This document shows, in pieces, positions 41,838 to 51,367 of a stretch of 64,000 nt of DNA (the first letter of the stretch is position 1; each line of letters opens with the position of its first letter). The stretch covers positions 1-64,000 of the forward strand of contig JBDHRG010000001.1 of assembly GCA_039807445.1 (NCBI GenBank). Direction: 5' to 3'. The DNA comes from JBDHRG01 sp039807445 (GTDB lineage: Bacteria > Pseudomonadota > Gammaproteobacteria > Competibacterales > Competibacteraceae). The translations under genes were made by a program, and so were the position numbers. Under the pieces are notes generated by a model that worked only from the letters and a program-made list of their open reading frames with translations, was not told the origin of the DNA and did no database searches.

Positions 41838-42989
41838 TCACAGCCCGCGCAGGATCTCTGCGGCGCGCTCGAGCGTGGCGTCGTCCTTGGCGAAGCAAAA
41901 GCGGAGCAGGCGCGTGTCGGGCGGAGTTTCGCTGAACACGCTGACCGGGATCGCGGCGATGCCAGCTTCGACCGTCAGCCGGCGGGCCAGGGCTACGTCG
42001 CGCTCGGCGGCGATCGCCGAATAGTCGAGCAGTTGGAAATACGTGCCGGCCGCAGGCTGGAAGCGCCAGCGCGAGCCTTCGAGCAGGCGGCAGAAGCGGT
42101 CGCGCTTGGCCTGGTAGAAGCCGGACAGCTCGCGCCAGTGTCCGGGGTGCTGCTCGAGGAAGTCGGCCAGTGCCCACTGCATCGGCGTCACCGTCGAAAA
42201 AGTGACGTACTGGTGCACCTTGCGCAACTCGGCCGACAGCGCCGCCGGCGCGACGCAGTAGCCGATCTTCCAGCCGGTGGCGTGGAAGGTCTTGCCGAAC
42301 GACGACACGACGAAGGCGCGTGCGGCGAGCTCGGGCAGGCGCAGCACCGAGGCGTGGCTGCGACCGTCGAAGACGATGTGCTCGTAAACTTCGTCCGAGA
42401 TCACGAACACCCCGGTGCCGCGCAGCAGCCCGGCCAGCCGTTGCATGTCTTCGCTGCCCAGCACCGCACCCGAGGGGTTGTGCGGCGTGTTCAGGATCAG
42501 TGCCCGGGTGCGCGGGCCGATCGCCGCCGCCAATCGTTCCCAGTCGATCGCGAAGCCGGGCAGCGACAGCGGCAGGTGCACCGCGCGACCGCCGGCGAGC
42601 TCGATCGCCGGCTCGTACGAGTCGTAGCACGGATCGAACACGATCACTTCGTCGCCTGGGCGCACCAGCGCGGTGATCGCACAGGTCAGCGCCTCGGTCG
42701 CGCCCGAAGTCACGGTGATCTCGTTGTCGGGATCGACCTGCGCGCCGTAGCAGGCGCGAACCTTGGCCGCGATCGCCTCGCGCAGCCGCGGCACGCCGGC
42801 CATCGGTGCGTACTGGTTGTGGCCGGCGCGCAAATGGCGTTCGACGGCTTCGATCAGCGCCTCGGGCACGGCGAAGTCGGGGAAGCCCTGCGACAGGTTC
42901 AGCGCGCCGTGCTCGGCGGCGAGCGCGCTCATCACGGTGAAGATGGTGGTGCCCACCTTGGGCAGCTTGGTCTCGAGCGTCGGGGTCAT
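41838..42989 (-). CDS. Methionine/kynurenine-type aminotransferase
   Basis: The 383-residue protein is a fold type I, class I/II aminotransferase. It has the N-terminal LNLSQGFPDF, the NTPHNPSGAV substrate motif, DEVYEHIVFD and the PLP lysine in SSFGKTFHATGWKIGY. It is closest in pattern to YbdL-type methionine aminotransferases, which act on methionine and aromatic amino acids; kynurenine aminotransferase activity is possible. It converges with the histidine kinase, with 4 bases between stop codons. Confidence 0.88.
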   Translation of the reverse strand: MTPTLETKLPKVGTTIFTVMSALAAEHGALNLSQGFPDFAVPEALIEAVERHLRAGHNQYAPMAGVPRLREAIAAKVRACYGAQVDPDNEITVTSGATEALTCAITALVRPGDEVIVFDPCYDSYEPAIELAGGRAVHLPLSLPGFAIDWERLAAAIGPRTRALILNTPHNPSGAVLGSEDMQRLAGLLRGTGVFVISDEVYEHIVFDGRSHASVLRLPELAARAFVVSSFGKTFHATGWKIGYCVAPAALSAELRKVHQYVTFSTVTPMQWALADFLEQHPGHWRELSGFYQAKRDRFCRLLEGSRWRFQPAAGTYFQLLDYSAIAAERDVALARRLTVEAGIAAIPVSVFSETPPDTRLLRFCFAKDDATLERAAEILRGL

Positions 42990-43020
42990 GCGTGGTGTCC
43001 GTGACGAAAAGCGGAGCGCG

Positions 43021-43908
43021 TCAGTCTAGCGCAAGCCGCAGCCGCACCGCCGCGAGCAGCCGCGCGCCGAACACGTTGACGACCAGCCCCGCCATCACCA
43101 GCGCCGCCGCTGCGAGCTTCATCGGCGTGAACGCTTCGTCGAGCAGCAGGCTCGACGCCGCCATGCCCGCGACCGGCACCAGCAGCGAAAACGGTGCGAC
43201 CAGCGTCACCGGATGGCGCTGCATCAGCCCGCCCCACAGCGCATAGCCGACCAGCGTCGAAGCGAAGGCGATGTAGCCGAGTGCCAGCCAGCCCGGGAGC
43301 GGCGCCGAGCCGATCGCGGCCCAGGCGCCGACCCCCTCCAGCACCAGCGACAGCCCGGCCAGCGGCAACGGCGGCACCAGACTCATCCAGACAACGAAGG
43401 CCAGCATGTCGACCGATCCGACGCGCTTGAGCGCCAGGTTGCCGCCGGCCCAGCCGAGCGCGGCGAACACCACCAGCGCGAGCCCGACCGGCGTGGCGTC
43501 GGTGCCGCCCTGCACCGCGATCAGCGTCACGCCGACGAAGGCGACCGCCATGCCGAGCCACTGGTGGCCGTGCGGGCGCGCGCCGTGCAGCCCCCAGGCG
43601 AGCAGCGCGGTGAAGAAGGCTTGCAGCTGCAGCACCAGCGACGCCAGCCCCGGCGAGACGCCGAGCTGCATGCCGACAAACAGGCAGGCGAACTGCGCCA
43701 CGCCGAGCAGCAGCCCGCACGCGATCAGCGGCTTCCAGTCGCACGCTGGCCGCGGCAGCAGCAGCACCGCCGGAAAAGCCGCGGCGACGAAGCGCAGCGC
43801 CGAGAACGCGAGCGGCGCAAAGGCGTCGAGCCCGACGCGGATCGCGACGAAATTGGTGCCCCAGATCAGGGCGACGCACAGCGCCAGGATGACGTCACGC
43901 ACCGGCAT
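43021..43908 (-). CDS. EamA family metabolite exporter
   Basis: The 295-residue protein has ten predicted transmembrane helices in two EamA repeats (about 5-135 and 150-285). Sequence such as ALIWGTNFVAIRVGLDAFAP at the N-terminus is typical of the drug/metabolite transporter superfamily. Many members export amino acids. It lies 31 bases upstream of the aminotransferase gene on the same strand, so a link to amino acid metabolism is plausible, but the substrate is unknown. Confidence 0.88.
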   Translation of the reverse strand: MPVRDVILALCVALIWGTNFVAIRVGLDAFAPLAFSALRFVAAAFPAVLLLPRPACDWKPLIACGLLLGVAQFACLFVGMQLGVSPGLASLVLQLQAFFTALLAWGLHGARPHGHQWLGMAVAFVGVTLIAVQGGTDATPVGLALVVFAALGWAGGNLALKRVGSVDMLAFVVWMSLVPPLPLAGLSLVLEGVGAWAAIGSAPLPGWLALGYIAFASTLVGYALWGGLMQRHPVTLVAPFSLLVPVAGMAASSLLLDEAFTPMKLAAAALVMAGLVVNVFGARLLAAVRLRLALD

Positions 43909-44286
43909 GGTGCGAGGCTCAGCCGACCCGGCGCCGTACCGGCGCCGCGAAGCCGGCGCACGCCAGCACCTCGCCAGCCGGTACCGAGCCCGCGCAGAGA
44001 CACAAATTGTTCACTTTGCCCCCTCTGCCGGACATGCGCCCGGCCTATGCTGAGAGATGACGGTAGCGGCGATGCGCCGCACAGTACAGATCCAGATTTT
44101 TTTCCGGGAAACCAATACAGTCTTTGAACCGGTGGCGTGCGGCGTGGTCATCCGCGATGAGGGCCTCGACCGTATTTCACCGTAGCGAGCGCAGTCCCGA
44201 CGGTGCGATCCGAGGTCCCCCGGACATGCGCCGTGATGCCTGTCGGCGGACCCGGATGGCGGGTGAATCCGTGTGACCATGGTAAT
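43909..44286. other. Gene-free upstream region of the prkA operon
   Basis: I see no convincing gene here on either strand. The interval separates divergent EamA and prkA genes and should carry the activator site for the sigma54 promoter at its right end. No clear NtrC-type dyad (GCACC-N-GGTGC) was found by eye. Confidence 0.4.
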
Positions 44287-44302
44287 TGGCCCGCGATTTG
44301 CT
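44287..44302 (+). promoter_or_regulatory. Sigma54 promoter of prkA-yeaH-spoVR
   Basis: TGGCCC-GCGAT-TTGCT has the exact GG-N10-GC spacing and fits the sigma54 consensus TGGCAC-N5-TTGCW with one mismatch. It lies 52 bases before the prkA start codon. The E. coli homologue operon yeaGH is also known to use sigma54. Confidence 0.82.
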
Positions 44303-44354
44303 AAGACCAAAGTCGAGGGGATTGCGAACGGTTCTGGTGCGAGAGGTCACGGTC

Positions 44355-46277
44355 ATGAGCATCTTCGAGCGTTACACATCGCGGTACGAGGCCAGCCGCG
44401 AAGAGGTCATGAGCCTGCAGGAGTATCTCGAACTCTGCCGGTCCGAGCCGATGGCCTACGTCTCGCCGGCCGAGCGTCTGCTGGCGGCGATCGGCGAACC
44501 GAGGCGGGTCGACACGCGGCTCAACCCGCGGCTGTCGCGCCTGTTTCAGAACAAGGTCATCAAGCTGTACCCGGCGTTCGAAGAGTTCTACGGCATGGAA
44601 GAGTCGATCGAGCAGATCGTCTCCTATCTGAAGCACTCAGCGCAGGGGCTGGAGGAAAAGAAGCAGATCCTGTACCTGCTCGGCCCGGTCGGCGGCGGCA
44701 AGTCGTCGCTGGCCGAGAAGCTCAAGCACCTGATGGAAAAGGTGCCGTTCTACGCGATCCAGGGCTCGCCGATCCACGAGTCGCCGCTCGGGCTGTTCTC
44801 GCCCGACGAAGACGGCAAGATCCTCGAAGACGACTACGGCATCCCGCACCGCTACCTGAAGGGCGTGATGAGCCCGTGGGCGGTCAAGCGCCTGAAAGAG
44901 TTCAACGGCGACATCACCCGCTTCAAGGTGGTGCGGCTGCACCCGTCGATCCTCAAGCAAATCGCCGTCGCCAAGACCGAGCCCGGCGACGAGAACAACC
45001 AGGACATCTCGTCGCTGGTCGGCAAGGTCGACATCCGCAAGCTCGAGCACTATGCGCAGAACGACGCCGACGCCTACAGCTTCTCCGGCGGGCTGTGCCT
45101 GGCCAACCAGGGGCTGATGGAATTCGTCGAGATGTTCAAGGCACCGATCAAGGTGCTGCACCCGCTGCTGACCGCGACCCAGGAAGGCAACTACAACGGC
45201 ACCGAGGGGCTGTCGGCGATCCCGTTCGATGGCATCCTGCTGGCGCATTCGAACGAAGCCGAGTGGCAGTCGTTCAAGAACAACAAGAACAACGAGGCAT
45301 TCCTTGACCGCGTCTACATCGTCAAGGTGCCGTACTGCCTGCGCGTCTCGGACGAGGTCAAGATCTACGAGAAGCTGCTGCGCAACTCGTCGCTGCGCGA
45401 GGCGCCGTGCGCCCCCGGCACGCTCGACATGCTGGCGCAGTTCTCGGTGCTGTCGCGGCTCAAGGAGCCGGAGAACTCGAGCATCTTCTCGAAGATGCGC
45501 ATCTACGACGGCGAGAACCTCAAGGACACCGACCCCAAGGCCAAGTCGATGCAGGAGTACCACGACTACGCCGGCGTCGACGAAGGCATGACCGGCATCT
45601 CGACGCGCTTCGCGTTCAAGATCCTGTCGCAGGTGTTCAACTTCGACCACAGCGAGGTCGCCGCCAACCCGGTGCACCTGTTGTACGTGCTCGAGCGCCA
45701 GATCGAGCGCGAGCAGTTCGCGCCCGAGGTCGAGGAGAAATACCTGTCCTACCTGAAGGGCTGGCTGGCGCCGCGCTACGCCGAATTCATCGGCAAGGAG
45801 CTGCAGCAGGCTTACCTGGAGTCGTACTCCGAGTACGGGCAGAACATCTTCGACCGCTACGTCACCTACGCCGACTTCTGGATCCAGGACCAGGAGTACC
45901 GTGACCCGGATACCGGCGAATCGTTCGACCGTGCCGCGCTGAACGCCGAGCTCGAGAAGATCGAGAAGCCCGCGGGCATCTCCAACCCCAAGGACTTCCG
46001 CAACGAGATCGTCAACTTCGTGCTGCGCGCGCGCGCCAACAACGGCGGCAAGAACCCCGCCTGGACCAGCTACGAGAAGCTGCGCGTGGTGATCGAGAAG
46101 AAGATGTTCTCGAACACCGAAGACCTGCTGCCGGTGATCAGCTTCAACGCCAAGGCGTCGGTCGACGAGCAGAAGAAGCACGAGGACTTCGTCAACCGCA
46201 TGGTCCGCAAGGGCTACACGCCCAAGCAGGTGCGCCTGCTGTCCGAGTGGTATCTGCGAGTGCGCAAGTCTTCGTGA
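44355..46277 (+). CDS. prkA: PrkA family serine protein kinase
   Basis: The 640-residue protein has an N-terminal AAA-type ATPase domain with Walker [17 protein letters not shown] (about 108-123) and a C-terminal kinase-like domain (about 400-630). It matches PrkA/YeaG, which in enterobacteria acts in nitrogen starvation and stationary-phase survival. The ATG at 44355 has GAGAGG upstream. It is the first gene of a three-gene operon with yeaH and spoVR and is served by a sigma54 promoter. Confidence 0.95.
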   Translation: MSIFERYTSRYEASREEVMSLQEYLELCRSEPMAYVSPAERLLAAIGEPRRVDTRLNPRLSRLFQNKVIKLYPAFEEFYGMEESIEQIVSYLKHSAQGLEEKKQILYLLGPVGGGKSSLAEKLKHLMEKVPFYAIQGSPIHESPLGLFSPDEDGKILEDDYGIPHRYLKGVMSPWAVKRLKEFNGDITRFKVVRLHPSILKQIAVAKTEPGDENNQDISSLVGKVDIRKLEHYAQNDADAYSFSGGLCLANQGLMEFVEMFKAPIKVLHPLLTATQEGNYNGTEGLSAIPFDGILLAHSNEAEWQSFKNNKNNEAFLDRVYIVKVPYCLRVSDEVKIYEKLLRNSSLREAPCAPGTLDMLAQFSVLSRLKEPENSSIFSKMRIYDGENLKDTDPKAKSMQEYHDYAGVDEGMTGISTRFAFKILSQVFNFDHSEVAANPVHLLYVLERQIEREQFAPEVEEKYLSYLKGWLAPRYAEFIGKELQQAYLESYSEYGQNIFDRYVTYADFWIQDQEYRDPDTGESFDRAALNAELEKIEKPAGISNPKDFRNEIVNFVLRARANNGGKNPAWTSYEKLRVVIEKKMFSNTEDLLPVISFNAKASVDEQKKHEDFVNRMVRKGYTPKQVRLLSEWYLRVRKSS

Positions 46278-46290
46278 CCGGGAGCGAGCC

Positions 46291-47553
46291 ATGTCCCATT
46301 TCGTCGATCGACGGCTCAACGGCAAGAACCGCAGCGCGGTCAACCGCCAGCGCTTCCTGCACCGCTTCAAGGACCAGCTCAAGCGCGCCGTCGCCGACGC
46401 GATGACCGGGCGTTCGATCACCGACGTCGACAGTGGCGAAAAGGTCAGCATCCCGACCAAGGACATCTCGGAACCGACCTTCGCGCACGGTCCGGGCGGG
46501 CGGCGCGAAGCGATCCACCCCGGCAACAAGGAGTTCGCCGCCGGCGACCGCATCGCCCGTCCCAAGGGCGGCGGCGGTGGCGGCGGCAAGCAGGCGAGCC
46601 AGGACGGTGAAGGCCAGGACGACTTCGTCTTCGAGCTGTCGCGCGACGAGTTCCTCGACCTGTTCTTCGAGGATCTGGCGCTGCCCGACCTGGTGAAGAC
46701 GCAGCTCGCACGGATTCCGGAGTGGAAGACGGTACGCGCCGGTTTCACCCAGACCGGCGTGCCGGCCAACATCAACATCGTGCGCTCGCTGAAGGGGGCG
46801 CTGGCGCGGCGCACCGCGCTCGGCGCCACCTACCGTCGGCGGCTGCACGAAGCCGAGCGCGAACTCGAGGAACTGCTCGCGCGCGACGGCGAGCAGGCGC
46901 CGGGCGTCGTCGAGCTGAAGGAAGAGATCCGCCGGCTGCGCTTCAAGCTCGACGCGATCCCGTTCATCGACACCTTCGACCTGCGCTACAACAACCGGAT
47001 TCGCCAGCCCAAGCCGAGCACGCAGGCGGTGATGTTCTGCATCATGGACGTGTCGGGCTCGATGGACCAGGAGCGCAAGGACTTGGCCAAGCGTTTCTTC
47101 ACGCTGCTGTACCTGTTCCTGACGCGCAACTACGAGCGCATCGAGGTGGTGTTCATCCGCCACCACACGGTCGCCAAGGAAGTCGACGAGCACGAGTTCT
47201 TCTATTCGCGCGAAACCGGCGGCACCGTGGTGTCCTCGGCGCTGACGCTGATGGCCGACATCGTCCGCAGCCGCTACCCGAGCGGCGCGTGGAACATCTA
47301 CGCTGCGCAAGCCTCGGACGGCGACAACTGGCAGGACGACTCGCCGGGCTGCCGCGAAATCCTGCTCGAGCGGATCATGCCCTTCGTGCAGTACTTCGCC
47401 TACGTCGAGATCACCCCCGATCGCCACCAGAGCCTGTGGGAGGAGTACCTGGCGGTGCAGACCCAATGCAAGCACTTCGCGATGCAGGAGATCGGCGGTG
47501 CCGAAGACATCTACCCGGTGTTCCGCGAACTGTTCAAGAGGCGCGTGACATGA
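46291..47553 (+). CDS. yeaH: YeaH/YhbH family protein (DUF444)
   Basis: The 420-residue protein begins with a basic region ([21 protein letters not shown]) and has a glycine-rich loop near residues 90-100. A von Willebrand A-like domain carries a MIDAS-type motif MDVSGSMDQ near residue 250. Homologues always accompany PrkA and SpoVR, and the biochemical role is unknown. It starts 13 bases after prkA and its stop codon overlaps the spoVR start (ATGA). Confidence 0.93.
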   Translation: MSHFVDRRLNGKNRSAVNRQRFLHRFKDQLKRAVADAMTGRSITDVDSGEKVSIPTKDISEPTFAHGPGGRREAIHPGNKEFAAGDRIARPKGGGGGGGKQASQDGEGQDDFVFELSRDEFLDLFFEDLALPDLVKTQLARIPEWKTVRAGFTQTGVPANINIVRSLKGALARRTALGATYRRRLHEAERELEELLARDGEQAPGVVELKEEIRRLRFKLDAIPFIDTFDLRYNNRIRQPKPSTQAVMFCIMDVSGSMDQERKDLAKRFFTLLYLFLTRNYERIEVVFIRHHTVAKEVDEHEFFYSRETGGTVVSSALTLMADIVRSRYPSGAWNIYAAQASDGDNWQDDSPGCREILLERIMPFVQYFAYVEITPDRHQSLWEEYLAVQTQCKHFAMQEIGGAEDIYPVFRELFKRRVT

Positions 47554-49055
47554 CCGAGCGAGCGTTGATCTCCGAGGGCTCGGAGTGGACCTTTCCGCTG
47601 CTCGAGACGTACGAGCGCGAGATCGCACGGATCGCGCACGAGGTGTTCGGGCTCGACACTTACCCGAACCAGATCGAGGTGATCACTGCCGAGCAGATGA
47701 TGGATGCCTATTCGTCGGTCGGCATGCCGATCGGCTACCAGCACTGGTCGTTCGGCAAGCAGTTCGTCGCCACCGAGAAGAACTACCGGCGCGGGCAGAT
47801 GGGGCTGGCCTACGAGATCGTGATCAACTCCAATCCCTGCATCGCCTACCTGATGGAAGAGAACACGGTGACGATGCAGGCGCTGGTGATCGCGCACGCC
47901 TGCTACGGCCACAACTCGTTCTTCAAGGGCAACTACCTGTTCCGCACCTGGACCGCGGCCGACTCGATCATCGACTACCTGGTGTTCGCGCGGCGCTACG
48001 TCGCGCAGTGCGAAGAGCGCTACGGCGTCGAGGCGGTCGAGGAACTGCTCGACTCGTGCCATGCGCTGATGAACCAGGGCGTAGACCGCTACAAGCGCCC
48101 CGCGCCGCTGTCGATGGCCAAGGAGCAGGCGCGCCAGCGCGAGCGCGCGGACTACCTGCAGTCGCAAGTCAACGACTTGTGGCGCACGCTCCCCGCCCGC
48201 CCCGGCGCGCCCGAGGCAGCGCACGAGGAGCGCTTTCCGCCCGAGCCGCAGGAGAACCTGCTGTACTTCATCGAAAAGCACGCGCCGCTGCTCGAGCCTT
48301 GGCAGCGCGAGATCGTGCGCATCGTGCGCAAGATCGCGCAGTACTTCTACCCGCAGCGTCAGACCCAGGTGATGAACGAGGGCTGGGCGACCTTCTGGCA
48401 CTACACCATCCTCAACCGCCTGTACGATGAGGGCAAGGTGTCCGACGGCTTCATGATGGAGTTCCTGCAGTCGCACACCAACGTCGTGTTCCAGCCCGAC
48501 TTCGATACCCCCTGGTACAACGGCATCAACCCCTACGCGCTCGGTTTCGCGATGTGGACCGACCTCAAGCGCATCTGCGAAAGCCCGACCGAGGAAGACC
48601 GCCGCTGGTTCCCCGAGCTGGCCGACTCCGACTGGCGCAAGACATTCGACTTCGCGATGCGCAACTTCAAGGACGAGAGCTTCATCGCGCAGTACCTGTC
48701 GCCGAAGCTGATCCGCGACTTCAAGCTGTTCGCGGTGCTCGACGACGATCGCGAAGATACGCTCGAGATCACCGCGATCCACGACGATGCCGGCTATCGC
48801 CGCATCCGTCAGGCGCTGGCCGACCAGTACAACCTCGGCTCGCGCGAGCCCAACATCCAGGTCTGGAACGTCGACCGCCGCGGCGACCGCTCGCTGACGC
48901 TGCGCCACAGCGTCTACAACCGCCGCCCGCTGGCCTCGGGCACGACCTTCGAGATGATGAAGCACCTGTACCGACTGTGGGGCTTCACGGTACGGCTCGA
49001 GGCGGTCGACGAGAACGGCAAGACCAGCCTGGTCAGCGAAGTGCGGCGGCACTGA
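47550..49055 (+). CDS. spoVR: SpoVR family protein
   Basis: The 501-residue protein matches SpoVR/YcgB ([51 protein letters not shown]). In Bacillus it affects spore cortex; in non-spore-formers it belongs to the PrkA-YeaH stress module, with unknown biochemistry. The His/Glu residues in [10 protein letters not shown] resemble a metal site. The ATG overlaps the yeaH stop codon. Eight heptamer repeats begin directly after its stop codon. Confidence 0.94.
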   Translation: MTERALISEGSEWTFPLLETYEREIARIAHEVFGLDTYPNQIEVITAEQMMDAYSSVGMPIGYQHWSFGKQFVATEKNYRRGQMGLAYEIVINSNPCIAYLMEENTVTMQALVIAHACYGHNSFFKGNYLFRTWTAADSIIDYLVFARRYVAQCEERYGVEAVEELLDSCHALMNQGVDRYKRPAPLSMAKEQARQRERADYLQSQVNDLWRTLPARPGAPEAAHEERFPPEPQENLLYFIEKHAPLLEPWQREIVRIVRKIAQYFYPQRQTQVMNEGWATFWHYTILNRLYDEGKVSDGFMMEFLQSHTNVVFQPDFDTPWYNGINPYALGFAMWTDLKRICESPTEEDRRWFPELADSDWRKTFDFAMRNFKDESFIAQYLSPKLIRDFKLFAVLDDDREDTLEITAIHDDAGYRRIRQALADQYNLGSREPNIQVWNVDRRGDRSLTLRHSVYNRRPLASGTTFEMMKHLYRLWGFTVRLEAVDENGKTSLVSEVRRH

Positions 49056-49056
49056 A

Positions 49057-49112
49057 GCGGGAAGCGGGAAGCGGGAAGCGGGAAGCGGGAAGCGGGAAGC
49101 GGGAAGCGGGAA
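49057..49112. repeat. Eight perfect GCGGGAA heptamer repeats
   Basis: Eight uninterrupted copies of GCGGGAA (56 bases) start two bases after the spoVR stop codon. No reading frame of a recognised gene crosses them. The array is likely to vary in length by slippage. Confidence 0.95.
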
Positions 49113-49203
49113 GACACTGGCACAGTTCCCATATCACATCTAACGCTTCAAGCAACCGTATCGGCTAAACTGCCGAGGCCTGTTCTCTTCCCGGTTTCCC
49201 CTC

Positions 49204-50052
49204 ATGCGACTGCACCATCTCGTGCCGGCACTCGCCGTCGGACTGCCGCTGGTGTGCGCCGCCCAGCCTTGGGGCGAGGTGTCCGCCCCGAGCGACGGCC
49301 CTGCACGCGTGATCGGTCGCTACACCGCCGGCTGCATCGGCGGTGCCGCGGTGCTGCCTCGCGGCGGCAGCGGCTACCAGGCGATGCGCCCGAGCCGCAA
49401 CCGCCACTACGGCCACCCGGACCTGGTGCGCTTCGTCGAGGCGCTGGGGCGCGCGGCCGCCGCGCGCGGCTTGCCGGTAGTGCTGGTCGGCGACCTCGGC
49501 CAGCCGCGCGGCGGCCCGCTGCCCTCCGGCCACCGCAGCCACCAGAGCGGACTCGACGTCGACATCTGGTTGCGTTTCGCACCCGGCGGCGGCGCGCCGC
49601 GCGGCGAGGCACTCGAAACCCTGCCGCTGACGAGCATGATCGACGCCGCCGCCGGGCGCGTGCGCGCCGACCGCTTCGGCGCACCGCAGCGCGAACTGCT
49701 GCGGCTCGCCGCCGAGCAGCCCGAGGTGGAACGCATCTTCGTCAATCCGGTGATCAAGCAGCACCTGTGCCGCAGCGAGCCCAACGCCGCCTGGCTGGTC
49801 AAGCTGCGGCCGTGGTGGGGCCACGACGAGCACTTCCACGTCCGCTTACGCTGTCCGGCCGACAGCCCGCTGTGCGAAGCGCAGAAACCGTTCGAACCGG
49901 GCGACGGCTGTGACGATGCGCTGGCGCGCTGGGTGCAGGAAATCCGCGACGCCACGCGCCGACCCAAACCGCCGGTGCCGCCGCCACCCGAGCCGGTGCT
50001 GCCGAGCGCGTGCTACGGCGTACTCGGTGCGCCGACCGCCGCCCGCCGCTGA
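49204..50052 (+). CDS. mepA: MepA-like murein endopeptidase
   Basis: The 282-residue protein has a signal peptide (about 1-20, cleavage after VCAAQ-like sequence). The LAS-type zinc peptidase domain of the M74/MepA family follows, with metal-binding motifs SGHRSHQSGLDVDIW and WWGHDEHFHVRL. MepA cleaves D-Ala-meso-DAP cross-links in periplasmic peptidoglycan. Four or more Cys in the C-terminal half could form disulfides. A Pro-rich tail (PKPPVPPPPEP) precedes the C-terminus. Confidence 0.92.
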   Translation: MRLHHLVPALAVGLPLVCAAQPWGEVSAPSDGPARVIGRYTAGCIGGAAVLPRGGSGYQAMRPSRNRHYGHPDLVRFVEALGRAAAARGLPVVLVGDLGQPRGGPLPSGHRSHQSGLDVDIWLRFAPGGGAPRGEALETLPLTSMIDAAAGRVRADRFGAPQRELLRLAAEQPEVERIFVNPVIKQHLCRSEPNAAWLVKLRPWWGHDEHFHVRLRCPADSPLCEAQKPFEPGDGCDDALARWVQEIRDATRRPKPPVPPPPEPVLPSACYGVLGAPTAARR

Positions 50053-50305
50053 GGAGTTCCCCGCCCGCGAGTCACGCTGACCGCCGCTGCCCGCGGCTTT
50101 CCTGCGCACGCGGTTGCAGACAGCTCCCTGAGCGGGCATCATGCGCCCCCCGGCGGCGGCTCCGGACCCCCGAGCTTGCCGCAGATCAATGGAACTGACG
50201 GCGAGCCCGTGCCACCCTGCGCGGCTCGCGCAACCGGTCTGCTTGCTGTAGATCCCTACCTGCCGGGAGGCGCCGAAGAAGTCGCCCCCGCCCAAGGAGA
50301 AGTGC

Positions 50306-50749
50306 ATGAGCCGCCCGATCCGGGTCTTGTTCGTTTCGCACCGCAACAGCGCGCGCTCGCAGATCGCCGAAGTGCTTCTGCGCCGGCTCGGCCGCGGCCG
50401 CTTCGCCACCTCTAGCGCCGGCATCGAGCTCGAGGCGCTGAATCCGCTGGTGCAATCAGTGCTGGCGGGGGCCGGAATCGACATCTCCGGCCAGCTCAGC
50501 AAGCCGGTCGAGAACTTCCTCGGTCAGGACTTCGACTGGATCGTCACGCTGTGCCCGCAGGCGCACGATTGCGCCGCCGACTTCCCCGATGCCGGGCACC
50601 TCGCCTGGGACTTCCCCGACCTCGCCGAGCTCGGCGGCGACGAGCTGAGCCGCCGCTCGGCGGCGAAGCGCCTGATCGGCCAGCTCGCCGAGCGCCTCGC
50701 GGACTGGATCGGTTCGCTGCCCCGTCCGGCGGAGCCCCGCTTCGGCTGA
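50306..50749 (+). CDS. ArsC/LMW phosphatase-like protein lacking the catalytic Cys
   Basis: The 147-residue protein has the low-molecular-weight tyrosine phosphatase fold of thioredoxin-coupled arsenate reductases. The P-loop, normally C-x5-R, reads VLFVSHRNSARSQ: Ser11 replaces the nucleophilic Cys while Arg17 is kept. The codon is TCG. The two resolving cysteines of ArsC are retained as Cys83 and Cys89 (TLCPQAHDC), and an Asp-loop-like WDFPD is present. It therefore should not reduce arsenate by the known mechanism. No ars operon genes are nearby. AAGGAG precedes the ATG. Confidence 0.85.
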   Translation: MSRPIRVLFVSHRNSARSQIAEVLLRRLGRGRFATSSAGIELEALNPLVQSVLAGAGIDISGQLSKPVENFLGQDFDWIVTLCPQAHDCAADFPDAGHLAWDFPDLAELGGDELSRRSAAKRLIGQLAERLADWIGSLPRPAEPRFG

Positions 50750-50876
50750 TTCCGCCCCGCAACGGCTGCGGTTCGACGCCGCGCGCGCGTATGGCGCCGC
50801 CCTGCGCAGCTACAATCCCGGCGGAGGGCGTGCCCGCGCGGACGCCCGGTCGCCGACAGCCGAGGAGTCCGCAACG

Positions 50877-51323
50877 ATGAACCACTACCAGCACGTCTTG
50901 CTCGCCACCGATTTCTCGCCCGAGGCGACGCAAGTCGCCGTGCGGGCGCGCGAGATCGCGCAGCGCAACGGCGCGCGGCTGACGCTCGTGCACGTGATCG
51001 AGGAAGTCAACATCAGCGCCGGCTACGAGCTGATGCCGCTGCTGCCGGAGCTGCCCGACGAGGCGATCGCGCGCGAGGCGCAGCAGGGGCTCGAGCGGAT
51101 GGCGACCGAGCTCGGTCTGCCCGAGGCCGGACGCCGGATCGTCACCGCGATCTCGACCAAGGAAGGCATCGTCCAGGCAGCGCGCGATCTGCAGGCCGAC
51201 CTGATCGTGGTCGGCAGCCACAGCCGCCACGGCCTCGCGCTGCTGCTCGGCTCGACCGCCAACGCCGTGCTGCACGGCGCACCGTGCGACGTGCTCGCGG
51301 TGCGCATCATCGAAAAACCCTGA
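50877..51323 (+). CDS. Universal stress protein (UspA family)
   Basis: The 148-residue protein has the UspA fold (HVLLATDFSPEATQVAVRA at the N-terminus). The ATP-binding motif G-x2-G-x9-GS/T is present in VVGSHSRHGLALLLGSTANAV, so it is probably an ATP-binding member. UspA proteins act in stress and starvation survival by poorly defined mechanisms. It stands alone, 127 bases after the ArsC-like gene. Confidence 0.92.
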   Translation: MNHYQHVLLATDFSPEATQVAVRAREIAQRNGARLTLVHVIEEVNISAGYELMPLLPELPDEAIAREAQQGLERMATELGLPEAGRRIVTAISTKEGIVQAARDLQADLIVVGSHSRHGLALLLGSTANAVLHGAPCDVLAVRIIEKP

Positions 51324-51367
51324 GCCCTGCCCCCGCCGGGCCGCCCCGAGGACGGCACGGCGGGCAT

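Noticed and set aside
43909..44286. NtrC-type enhancer upstream of prkA
   Set aside because: No convincing GCACC-N5-GGTGC-type dyad was found, so the activator of the sigma54 promoter is left open.
50053..50305. Possible small gene between the MepA-like and ArsC-like genes
   Set aside because: Frames on both strands are short, lack a ribosome binding site apart from that of the ArsC-like gene, and show no recognisable protein.
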